64,000 nt of DNA from positions 1,922,001 to 1,986,000 of the forward strand of contig NZ_LT629766.1 in assembly GCF_900105315.1 (NCBI RefSeq), in the 5' to 3' direction. Under the pieces are notes generated by a model, which ran no database searches, was not told where the DNA came from, and saw only the letters and a list, made by a program, of their open reading frames with translations. How positions within the stretch are numbered: position 1 is the first letter of the stretch; each line of letters opens with the position of its first letter. Of the stretch, positions 57,170 to 64,000 are shown in pieces. A program made the translations under genes and the position numbers. Source of the DNA: Brevibacterium siliguriense. Lineage in GTDB: Bacteria > Actinomycetota > Actinomycetes > Actinomycetales > Brevibacteriaceae.

Positions 57170-57825
57170 TGGTCAACGTTCTCGTGCTCGATGACGACTT
57201 CTTCGTCGGGCAGATCCACGCCCGCTACGTCGACGAGGTGCCCGGCTTCACGGCGCTCGAACCCGTCCGTGACCTGAGGACGGCTCGCAATGTCATCGCC
57301 GAGAATGATGTCGACCTGCTTCTCGTCGACTACGTCCTGCCCGAGGGCACCGGGGCCGAACTCATCCGCGAGACCGATATAGATGCGATCGTGCTCTCGG
57401 CGGTCACGGATCCGCAGGTGGTCCGCTCGTCGCTGCGGGCGGGAGCGATGACGTACATCGTCAAGCCCTTCGCCGCCGAGGTGCTGCAGAGCTTCCTGCG
57501 CCGCTACGCGAGGTTCCTCCGCTACTGGGAGCGGGAGAAGGTGGGGCAGGCGGATCTCGAGCGGCAGCTGCGCAACCTCCACGATGCCGCGGCCGTCGGC
57601 GGGACTGGTGCGAGCCCGGCAGGCTCGTCGACGACGACCCGGATCCTGGCCGCGCTCGAGGAAGCGAGCGGTCCGATGACGGCACTCGAGGTCGCCGAGG
57701 CGGTCGGTGCCTCCCGTGCGACCGCGCAGAGGCACCTGGCGAAGCTCGCCGAAGCCCGCACGATTACGGTGTCCCTGCAGTACGGCAACACCGGCCGTCC
57801 CGAGCATCTCTACGCCACGAAGTAG
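57166..57825 (+). CDS. Response regulator, CitB/DcuR type
   Basis: Partner of the upstream kinase. The receiver domain has acidic residues DDD at 9-11, phosphoacceptor Asp 55 in LLLVDYVLPEG and the lysine in YIVKPFAAEV. The C-terminal region (GPMTALEVAEAVGASRATAQRHLAKL) is the helix-turn-helix of this family. GAGGAG precedes ATG 57166; ATG 57169 is equally possible. The pair most likely controls the divergent transporter-universal stress protein operon. Confidence 0.93.
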   Translation: MMVNVLVLDDDFFVGQIHARYVDEVPGFTALEPVRDLRTARNVIAENDVDLLLVDYVLPEGTGAELIRETDIDAIVLSAVTDPQVVRSSLRAGAMTYIVKPFAAEVLQSFLRRYARFLRYWEREKVGQADLERQLRNLHDAAAVGGTGASPAGSSTTTRILAALEEASGPMTALEVAEAVGASRATAQRHLAKLAEARTITVSLQYGNTGRPEHLYATK

Positions 57826-57906
57826 ATTGCTCAAACCGTGGCGACCGCCCATCTTGACCTCCCGCTGGCGTGAATCCGCCTGCCACGCTGCTTTGAACAC
57901 GTTCAT

Positions 57907-57954
57907 TGTGGCGATAAGTCTGAACTCTCCGGAGAATTCAGACTTATCGCCACA
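57907..57954. terminator. Near-perfect 24-bp-arm palindrome after the response regulator
   Basis: Arms 57907-57930 and 57931-57954 differ at one position. It lies 82 nt after the response regulator stop and can terminate transcription from either side. Confidence 0.7.
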
Positions 57955-57977
57955 CTCAACTTTCAGTCGCGCTCGAT

Positions 57978-58050
57978 CGGCAAGTTAAGTGGGCGCGGAT
58001 TGCCGATTGTGAGGGGAAAGTGTGCAATCAGAGCACACTTATCTTGCTCA
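57978..58050. repeat. 73-bp dispersed repeat, copy A
   Basis: It aligns without gaps to 59600-59672 at about 50 of 73 positions by hand count. Shared blocks are CGGCAAGT, CGGATTGCC and a GCTCA end. This copy also has an AAGTGTGC/GCACACTT hairpin. Confidence 0.65.
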
Positions 58051-58102
58051 TCGACGGTTCGCATCGCGTTCCCATGGGGAACTACGCCGTCTTGTGAACC
58101 TT

Positions 58103-58500
58103 CTACCGCTGCGCTTCGGCTGCTCCGTCGCCGCTGTCGAGCAGATCGAGTTCTCGGGGAAGCTCGCGCATCCGCACCAGCCGGGAGGCGAACACCGGCA
58201 TCGAACCGAGCAGCGCGCAGACCGCCAGGATCCACATCGTCATCGCCACACCCAACCAGTCACCGAGGATGCCCGCGACGAACGCGCCGAGTGGCATCGG
58301 CCCCCCACACACACTAGGAAGCGGATCGAGGCGTTCATCCGGCCCAGCAGCGGTTTTGGGCACAGGCGTTGGCGGAAGCTCACCTGCGCAATGTTGTAGA
58401 CAACCACTGCCCAGGCCACGACGAACCAGCTGATCAGCAGGGTCGGCAGAGCGGGCAGGAGCGAGGCGAGCGGAACACCGAGTGCGGATGCTCGCCGACA
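58103..58500 (-). pseudogene. MFS transporter remnant, 5' truncated and frameshifted
   Basis: On the minus strand 58500-58318 reads SALGVPLASLLPALPTLLIS, then a membrane helix and FRQRLCPKPLLGRMNASIRF, and after a GT/G-rich tract (58300-58316) the frame changes to PLGAFVAGILGDWLG and a last helix ending in RLVRMRELPREL. These are the last three or four helices of a major facilitator drug-efflux-type transporter. The first two thirds are missing, cut at about 58500, where the opposing regulator remnant begins. Confidence 0.7.
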
Positions 58501-58524
58501 CCGGATTCCTTATCGCCCAGGAGG

Positions 58525-58829
58525 CGCGGCGAGGCAGGCGCGGGTCCAGGGAGATTCCGTACCTTGCCATGGGCAAGAGCTGGTTCCTCAACACCGGGGA
58601 CATGACGACCGAGATGCTCGAGGCCTTCACCGCCGAGTTCACAGCCGCACCCTATGAGGAGCGGACGATGGGGCGGATGGCTGCGATGCTCACCGAGGAT
58701 GAAGTCGAGGAATTCCGATCCCGCATCGATGAGCTGTTCGAAGAGTTCCGCGGTCGCCGCAGAAGGCCCGGCGCCACTCAGTGGGGTCTGTTCATCGCCA
58801 TGCATCCGAGTGATCCGCATGACCTCTGA
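58525..58829 (+). pseudogene. ArsR/winged-helix regulator remnant, N-terminus missing
   Basis: From about 58540 the plus strand reads SREIPYLAMGKSWFLNTGDM, then EAFTAEFTAAPYEERTMGRM and EEVEEFRSRIDELFEEFRGR, then ATQWGLFIAMHP, the C-terminal half of ArsR-like regulators usually divergent from MFS genes. The helix-turn-helix part is absent. ATG 58482 gives a formal frame of 115 residues, but its first residues match nothing. The stop overlaps the methyltransferase start by 11 nt. Confidence 0.65.
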
Positions 58830-59556
58830 AGCGGACAACCATGTCGACGCCCGCTGTGCGGCTGTCTATGACGTCTTCGAAGGGCCCGAGAGGGATGACC
58901 TTGACGCCTACGCGGCGATGGTCGAGGAATTCGGGGCCGCCTCGGTGGTGGATGTCGGATGCGGAACGGGAACGTTCGCAACGATGCTCGCCTGTCGTGG
59001 GAGGAACGTCGTGGCCGTTGACCCATCGGCGCTTGCCCTGGATGTGGCTCGCGCAAAACCTCACGCCGATGAGGTGACATGGGTTCACGGGGTCGCCGCG
59101 GATCTGCCGCCGTTGCAGGCCGATATGGCATTCATGACGGCCGATGTGGCGCAGGCGATTCTCGGTGACGAAGCGTGGATGGAAACTCTGACGGCGATCC
59201 GCCGGAGCCTGCGAGCGGGAGGGCTCCTCGTCTTCGAATCACGTGACCCTCAACGGCGGGCATGGCTGGAGTGGACAAAGGCGAACACCTATTCCTCGGC
59301 CGAGGTCGACGACGAGGGGACAGCCGAATCGTGGGTGGAGTTCGGAAGCGCTTCTGGCGCGTTCGTTGATTTCACCGGGGTGTTGGTCTTCGAGCGAGAC
59401 GGTTATCGAGTCGAGCAGCAGAACCGGCTGCAGTTTCGTGACCGGGGTCAGCTGACGAGGTCACTGGAAAGCGTCGGGTTCGTCGTCGAGGGGATTCGTG
59501 ACGCCCCGGACCGACCGGGCCGCGAGTTCGTCTTCATCGCTCGGGTACCCCTATAG
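58819..59556 (+). CDS. Class I SAM-dependent methyltransferase
   Basis: Predicted methyltransferase of 245 residues. Motif I is VVDVGCGTGTFATMLA, motif II ends VVAVDPSALALDVARAK, and ADMAFMTADVAQAIL with LRAGGLLVFESRDP follow. The C-terminal half is a beta-rich substrate cap (VDFTGVLVFERDGYRVEQQN). Substrate unknown. ATG 58819 lies inside the regulator remnant, so expression probably depends on transcription that once served that gene. Confidence 0.85.
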   Translation: MTSEADNHVDARCAAVYDVFEGPERDDLDAYAAMVEEFGAASVVDVGCGTGTFATMLACRGRNVVAVDPSALALDVARAKPHADEVTWVHGVAADLPPLQADMAFMTADVAQAILGDEAWMETLTAIRRSLRAGGLLVFESRDPQRRAWLEWTKANTYSSAEVDDEGTAESWVEFGSASGAFVDFTGVLVFERDGYRVEQQNRLQFRDRGQLTRSLESVGFVVEGIRDAPDRPGREFVFIARVPL

Positions 59557-59599
59557 GCGGGGCGCCGACCTGGACCAGCTGCGCTGATTCTGCCGCGAA

Positions 59600-59672
59600 C
59601 GGCAAGTCAATTGTTTTCGGATTGCCAAAATGGCGAGCAAACTGAGCACTCTGGACACAACTATCTCGCTCA
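59600..59672. repeat. 73-bp dispersed repeat, copy B
   Basis: Partner of 57978-58050 in the same orientation. Together they bracket the MFS/ArsR scar and the methyltransferase gene. Confidence 0.65.
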
Positions 59673-59681
59673 ACACCGGGC

Positions 59682-60485
59682 TCAGCCCTGGTTCTCCGCC
59701 ATATCCGCCTTCTTGAGTGCCGTCGGGAGGAGATCTTCAGTCAGGTAGTCGCTGACACCGTTCATCGCTTCTTTGTCGATGGCGAGGCTGGTCTCTGAGT
59801 CGAATGCCATTTGATGGACTGTCAGCAATTCTCCTGCCCAAGAAACGTAGCACTCTGACGCTGCCATCTTCCCTTGGTCCAAAAACGTTCCGTTGTAGGC
59901 CGCGATGCAGAAGCCTTCGCCTTTGTTGCCTTTGGGTTCGAAGACCTCGACCGACTCTGTCGCCTCCGCGCTGATCGATTCTTGACAGTCGCCCACGGTG
60001 TTTCGGAGATCATGGAGCAGCTCCGCCGATCCCCTTTCGGGTCTGGTCAGCGATGTCAGGACGTATGTACCGGTGCTGTCATCGGACTGATCAAATGATC
60101 GCGAAGCGGATACGCCGTCCAGATCGGATGAGTAGGCGGACATGACACCGATGACGCACTCGGATTGTGTGGACTGCTCGTCGGGAGAGCTGTCCTCAGA
60201 GTCGAACGGATTGGCCGCTTGCTCGTCCTTTTCCCCGAATTCGACGTCGTCCTCAAACGTGAAACCGCCGGGCAAGTCCTCCAGCGAGAGGATTCTGTCG
60301 CTGTATTCGTCGCCGCTCAGAACTGCGCGCTCGTCTGCTTCTTGAGATTCAATAGATGCTGGATCGGGGGAAGCCTCCTGCTGTTTCTGGCTTTGCCCTG
60401 CCTGATCTCCGGATCCGTCAGAGCAGGCGGGCAGCGTGAATGCGCAGGCCACAGCTATGATTCCGATCGCGAAGCGTTTCAACAA
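59682..60485 (-). CDS. Secreted lipoprotein of unknown function
   Basis: Unrecognised lipoprotein of 267 residues. TTG 60485 (or the next codon, TTG 60482) follows AAGGGAAAG. The signal peptide is KRFAIGIIAVACAFTLPAC, with lipobox LPAC. An acidic Gln/Ser/Glu/Asp-rich linker covers about residues 25-105. The C-terminal domain has three cysteines (SECVIG, GDCQES, GFCIAAY) plus ASECYVSW, suggesting disulfides. Base composition is lower in GC than its neighbours. ATG 60521 is an alternative start, but a -10-like TATTGT abuts it. Confidence 0.7.
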   Translation of the reverse strand: MLKRFAIGIIAVACAFTLPACSDGSGDQAGQSQKQQEASPDPASIESQEADERAVLSGDEYSDRILSLEDLPGGFTFEDDVEFGEKDEQAANPFDSEDSSPDEQSTQSECVIGVMSAYSSDLDGVSASRSFDQSDDSTGTYVLTSLTRPERGSAELLHDLRNTVGDCQESISAEATESVEVFEPKGNKGEGFCIAAYNGTFLDQGKMAASECYVSWAGELLTVHQMAFDSETSLAIDKEAMNGVSDYLTEDLLPTALKKADMAENQG

Positions 60486-60521
60486 CTTTCCCTTTCGTGT
60501 GCGGCGGTCCACTGGGAGCAT

Positions 60522-60900
60522 ACAATATCTGTTGTTTTTCGATCGTTTTAGGCCAGCTAGCGGCGAACTTACGCATCCTACTTTTTTGGGAGCTAGGCGC
60601 GGATAGTCGATCCCCACATGCGCAGAGATTCAGCCGTCACGCAGTACGGATCCCGGCAGAGCGCCGTCGCTGAGATGCAGGTGAAGTGTCGAGAGATGCG
60701 GCCTGACGTGGACATTCACTCCGCATGTTGTCGAATGCAGCTCTTCCAAGATTCCGATCGGCACCACGCCGCCCTGTCTGACCTTCCCGCCAGCACCCCA
60801 GCTGACGTCGAAATCCACCCGACACGACCCGCCCGTCGAACCCGCAGCTGCCCGCCGCGCCACACGCCGAACCCTGCGGATTTGCTGGGCAGGAGCGCAA
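60522..60900. other. Intergenic region before ftsK without a recognised gene
   Basis: This 380-bp stretch separates the divergent lipoprotein gene and ftsK. It holds the lipoprotein promoter region (an AT-rich patch at about 60522-60565). The remainder has open frames on both strands but none with a recognisable protein or a start with a ribosome binding site. Confidence 0.6.
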
Positions 60901-60906
60901 TATCGT
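60901..60906 (+). promoter_or_regulatory. -10 box for leaderless ftsK
   Basis: TATCGT is followed by 6 nt and ATG 60913. Confidence 0.55.
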
Positions 60907-60912
60907 CCTAAG

Positions 60913-63810
60913 ATGAGAGGCATGGCGACCAGAACGACTTCCCCCGCTTCTGGTTCCGGGAAACGCACAGCGCGCAAAAACGCTGGTCGGTCCGGCAAAG
61001 CGGGGACCGAAGAACCCGGGACAAATGTTGTCACCGGTGCATGGAGGGGAGTGGCCCACATGGCCGGAAACCGTGCGCGAAAGACTCTCAGCGACGAACC
61101 GACCGATCAGTCACCGACGAAGCGGGACGGCACCGCCTTCTTCCTCATCGGGCTCTCGGTCATCATCGCCGCCTTCGAATGGTGGAACTTCCCCGGCGCG
61201 ATCAGCGACGGCGTCCGCGGAATCGTCGAAGGCACCTTCGGCCGCGTAGCACTCGTCCTGCCGGTGGTCTTCACCTGCTACGCGATCCGCCTGTTCCTGC
61301 GCGGTGACGACAACCGCGGTAACAACCGAATCCTCATCGGGATGATCTTCGGTCTGCTCGCCGCCTCGAGCCTGGCCCATATCGCCGCCGGCAACCCGAC
61401 CTTCACGAACTCCCGCGAGGCCATGGCCAATGGGGGAGGCGCGCTCGGATTCGTCGTGTCCTCACCGCTGGTCATCGCGACCACCGTCTACGTGGCGGTG
61501 CCGCTGCTCGTGCTGCTTGGACTGTTCTCTCTGCTCGTGGTCACCGCGACACCGGTACGTGCGATTCCCCGTCGCCTCACTGACCTGTACTACCGCCTCA
61601 CCGGCGGTGTCCGCCCCGGATCCGAATCGGCCGACACCAAGCAGTCCGACCTCGTTGCGGAGAACGGCCGGACCTCCGACCTCAAATCCGTGACCGGCAC
61701 CAAACGCCGCGGCCGGAAGAAGAAGACCGACAACCCCGACTCCGCCGACGACGACGCCGTGACGAAGGCCTACGACAAGGCCTATATCCACGAGAACGAT
61801 GTCAGCGACGAAGAAGCCGACACCACCCGGATCGAAACCGACCCGGAACCGAAGCTCAAGCCCGGCCAGCGCCGCCCGACCAAGGCCGAACGCGAGATGG
61901 CCGAGCTGAAGAAGACGATCGGGATGGACGACGACGCCGCAAACCAGGCGAAGAAGTCCGACCCCGCTGCCGCCTCGGCGCCGGTGCCGATCACGAACGC
62001 ACCCGCACCCCCGCCCACGGAGCAGCTGCCCGAACGCGTCGAGCAGCTCACCCTGGCCGGCGACGTCACCTACACGCTGCCCGCCTCGGACAACCTCCAG
62101 CCCGGACCTCCCGCAAAGGAACGGTCAGAGGCCAACGACCGCGTAGTCGAAGCCCTGCGCGATGTGCTCGAGCAGTTCAAGATCGACGCCGAGGTCACCG
62201 GATTCTCCCGCGGCCCGACGGTCACCCGCTACGAGGTGGAGCTCGGCGCCGGCACGAAGGTCGAAAAGGTCACGGCCCTGTCGAAGAACATCGCCTACGC
62301 CGTGGCCAGCGCCGATGTGCGCATCCTCTCGCCGATCCCCGGCAAGAAGGCCATCGGCATCGAGATCCCGAACACCGACCGTGAGAACGTCGCCCTCGGT
62401 GATGTGCTGCGGTCGAAGGCCGCCCGCAAGACCGACCACCCGATGGTCATGGGCGTGGGCAAGGACGTCGAAGGCGGATTCGTCGTCGCCGACCTCTCGA
62501 AGATGCCCCACCTGCTGGTCGCCGGTGCCACCGGTGCCGGTAAGTCGAGCTTCGTGAACTCCATGATCACCTCGATCATGATGCGCGCGACCCCCGACGA
62601 GGTCCGCATGATCCTCGTCGACCCCAAACGCGTGGAGCTGACGATCTACGAAGGCATCCCGCATCTGATCACCCCGATCATCACGAACCCGAAGAAGGCC
62701 GCCGAGGCGCTCGAATGGGTCGTGCGCGAGATGGACGCCCGCTACGACGACCTCGCGAACTACGGGTTCAAACACGTCAAGGAGTTCAACAAGGCCGTCC
62801 GGGAGGGCCGCATCCAGCCGCCCGCCGGATCCGAGCGCGTCCTCCAGCCGTACCCGTACCTGCTGGTCGTCGTCGACGAGCTCGCCGACCTCATGATGGT
62901 CGCCCCGCGCGACGTCGAAGCTTCGATCCAGCGCATCACTCAGCTGGCCCGAGCCGCAGGCATCCACCTGATTCTCGCCACTCAGCGACCCAGCGTCGAC
63001 GTCGTCACCGGCCTCATCAAGGCCAACGTGCCCTCGCGTCTGGCGTTCGCGACCTCGTCGCTGGCCGACTCGCGAGTCGTGCTCGACCAGCCCGGCGCGG
63101 AGAAGCTCATCGGTCAGGGTGACGCTCTGTTCCTGCCGATGGGTGCGGCCAAGCCGATGCGTGTCCAGGGAGCCTGGGTCAACGAGTCCGAGATCGAGAA
63201 GGTCGTCGACCACGTCAAGAGCCAGCTGAAGCCGAACTACCGCGAAGACGTGGCGGTCGAAGCACCGAAGAAGCAGATCGACGAGGACATCGGAGACGAC
63301 CTCGAACTGCTGCTCCAGGCGATCGAGCAGGTCGTGACCACTCAGTTCGGATCGACCTCGATGCTCCAGCGCAAGCTGCGCGTCGGCTTCGCGAAGGCCG
63401 GTCGCCTCATGGACCTCATGGAGTCCCGCGGAATCGTCGGCCCCTCCGAGGGCTCGAAGGCACGCGATGTGCTCGTGCGCCCTGATGATCTGCCGGGCAC
63501 CCTGGCGATCATCAAGGGCGAGACCCCGCCCGATGATGACTCGTCCGGTGCCGCGGCCGAACCCGCCGGTCAGGGTCACTCCGGACACGCCTCTGCGGCG
63601 GGGGACTACGACGAGGAGTTCGAGGACTTCGGTCAGTCGTCCGGCAGCGGAACGGCGGCCGATGGCTCCGGTGGTTCCAGCGGCTCCGACCGCTATGCGA
63701 ACGGAGTCGGCCATGCCGGCGACCTCACCGTCGGCGACATCGACCCGGAGACCGGACTCGAGGTCGTCGAAGCCAGCGGAGAGGACGCCTGGCAGCTCAC
63801 CGGCCGCTGA
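60913..63810 (+). CDS. ftsK: DNA translocase FtsK/SpoIIIE
   Basis: Septal DNA pump that clears chromosome ends at division. The 965-residue protein has a basic N-terminus, about four membrane helices (roughly residues 75-215), a charged linker (215-400), the alpha domain, and the RecA-like motor with Walker A GATGAGKS at 538-545, Walker B VVVDELADLMM and ILATQRPSVDVVTG. A gamma winged-helix domain (DLELLLQAIEQVVTTQFGSTSMLQRKL...GRLMDLMES, about residues 795-840) precedes a Ser/Gly/Asp-rich tail of about 110 residues. No Shine-Dalgarno sequence precedes ATG 60913; ATG 60922 is an alternative. Confidence 0.95.
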   Translation: MRGMATRTTSPASGSGKRTARKNAGRSGKAGTEEPGTNVVTGAWRGVAHMAGNRARKTLSDEPTDQSPTKRDGTAFFLIGLSVIIAAFEWWNFPGAISDGVRGIVEGTFGRVALVLPVVFTCYAIRLFLRGDDNRGNNRILIGMIFGLLAASSLAHIAAGNPTFTNSREAMANGGGALGFVVSSPLVIATTVYVAVPLLVLLGLFSLLVVTATPVRAIPRRLTDLYYRLTGGVRPGSESADTKQSDLVAENGRTSDLKSVTGTKRRGRKKKTDNPDSADDDAVTKAYDKAYIHENDVSDEEADTTRIETDPEPKLKPGQRRPTKAEREMAELKKTIGMDDDAANQAKKSDPAAASAPVPITNAPAPPPTEQLPERVEQLTLAGDVTYTLPASDNLQPGPPAKERSEANDRVVEALRDVLEQFKIDAEVTGFSRGPTVTRYEVELGAGTKVEKVTALSKNIAYAVASADVRILSPIPGKKAIGIEIPNTDRENVALGDVLRSKAARKTDHPMVMGVGKDVEGGFVVADLSKMPHLLVAGATGAGKSSFVNSMITSIMMRATPDEVRMILVDPKRVELTIYEGIPHLITPIITNPKKAAEALEWVVREMDARYDDLANYGFKHVKEFNKAVREGRIQPPAGSERVLQPYPYLLVVVDELADLMMVAPRDVEASIQRITQLARAAGIHLILATQRPSVDVVTGLIKANVPSRLAFATSSLADSRVVLDQPGAEKLIGQGDALFLPMGAAKPMRVQGAWVNESEIEKVVDHVKSQLKPNYREDVAVEAPKKQIDEDIGDDLELLLQAIEQVVTTQFGSTSMLQRKLRVGFAKAGRLMDLMESRGIVGPSEGSKARDVLVRPDDLPGTLAIIKGETPPDDDSSGAAAEPAGQGHSGHASAAGDYDEEFEDFGQSSGSGTAADGSGGSSGSDRYANGVGHAGDLTVGDIDPETGLEVVEASGEDAWQLTGR

Positions 63811-63830
63811 TCCGGTCCGAACCCCACCCC

Positions 63831-63874
63831 TCGCCGAGGCGGCGCACCGTACCGACGGTGCGCCGCCTCGGCGA
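63831..63874 (+). terminator. ftsK terminator with perfect 20-bp stem
   Basis: Arms 63831-63850 and 63855-63874 are exact complements with a 4-nt loop ACCG. Each arm contains the CGCCGAGGCG motif. No long T run follows. Confidence 0.8.
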
Positions 63875-63923
63875 TAGTGGTTGAGGTACCACTGGTTGGA
63901 ATGATCTGCACAGCTCACTCCGA

Positions 63924-63929
63924 TAGGCT
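63924..63929 (+). promoter_or_regulatory. -10 box for a leaderless gene at the right edge
   Basis: TAGGCT is followed by 6 nt and GTG 63936. Confidence 0.55.
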
Positions 63930-63935
63930 GGACGT

Positions 63936-64000
63936 GTGAACGATCGAGTCGAGGCCGGAGCCTCAAAGCAGCCCTCTGCAGAACCGAGTCCGTGGAATGT
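63936..64000 (+). CDS. pgsA: Start of a probable CDP-diacylglycerol-glycerol-3-phosphate phosphatidyltransferase, cut by the window edge
   Basis: Only 21 codons are visible. They read NDRVEAGASKQPSAEPSPWN, a hydrophilic N-terminus ending in PSPWN, which in PgsA proteins precedes NIPN and the first helix. Position right after ftsK agrees with the ftsK-pgsA order of actinobacteria. The identification rests on position and a short match. Confidence 0.5.
   Translation, partial: MNDRVEAGASKQPSAEPSPWN

Noticed and set aside
57826..59681. Insertion sequence or genomic island bounded by the 73-bp repeats
   Set aside because: No transposase or integrase is present and no target-site duplication was seen; only the repeats and decayed genes can be supported.
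60618..60911. 97-codon frame upstream of ftsK
   Set aside because: No family resemblance and no ribosome binding site; the composition looks non-coding.

Overview
The window is a high-GC chromosomal segment (I judge about 65% GC) from a Gram-positive actinobacterium. Evidence is the MEP isoprenoid genes, the run from nusA to infB, GTG and TTG starts, TANNNT-type -10 boxes and many probable leaderless starts. Brevibacterium or a close relative in Micrococcales is my best guess from overall gene content; the genus is inference. No rRNA, tRNA, CRISPR array, prophage or insertion sequence was recognised.

The backbone is a housekeeping order I recall from other actinobacteria such as Mycobacterium: dxr, rip1/rseP, ispG, a DUF4081 GNAT, proS, a DUF4439 lipoprotein, rimP, nusA, ylxR, infB, rbfA, truB, ribF, rpsO, pnp, an M16 peptidase, dapB, dapA, rnj, ftsK and the start of pgsA. 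It covers isoprenoid precursor synthesis, translation factors, RNA decay, lysine and peptidoglycan precursor synthesis, and chromosome partition.

Accessory blocks sit between backbone genes. (1) 3.2-4.6 kb: a serine beta-lactamase-like hydrolase. (2) 6.9-8.2 kb: an S4 RNA-binding protein and a NrtR-like NUDIX regulator. (3) 10.2-12.1 kb: a TauE permease and an APH(6)-type kinase. (4) 27.4-37.5 kb: TetR, two VOC genes (one with an internal stop), an SDR, a four-gene amino-acid/2-oxo-acid/acyl-CoA operon whose first gene is frameshifted, superoxide dismutase and a GNAT. (5) 38.5-44.4 kb: membrane proteins, an Old-Yellow-Enzyme-type oxidoreductase with its TetR, and a GNAT-AAA+ fusion. (6) 47.3-60.6 kb: a DUF899 gene with an internal deletion, lactate permease and malate synthase around a palindromic operator, a GlcE-like oxidase, a citrate-type transporter with two-component system and universal stress protein, a scar of two truncated genes between two copies of a 73-bp repeat, a methyltransferase and a lipoprotein.

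Non-coding structure is rich. A palindrome of 52 bp (64 bp with flanks) occurs three times at gene ends. The 10-mer CGCCGAGGCG or its complement occurs at least 38 times by eye. About ten genes have a -10 box exactly 6 nt before their start codon, the layout of leaderless transcripts. Several perfect inverted repeats look like operators.
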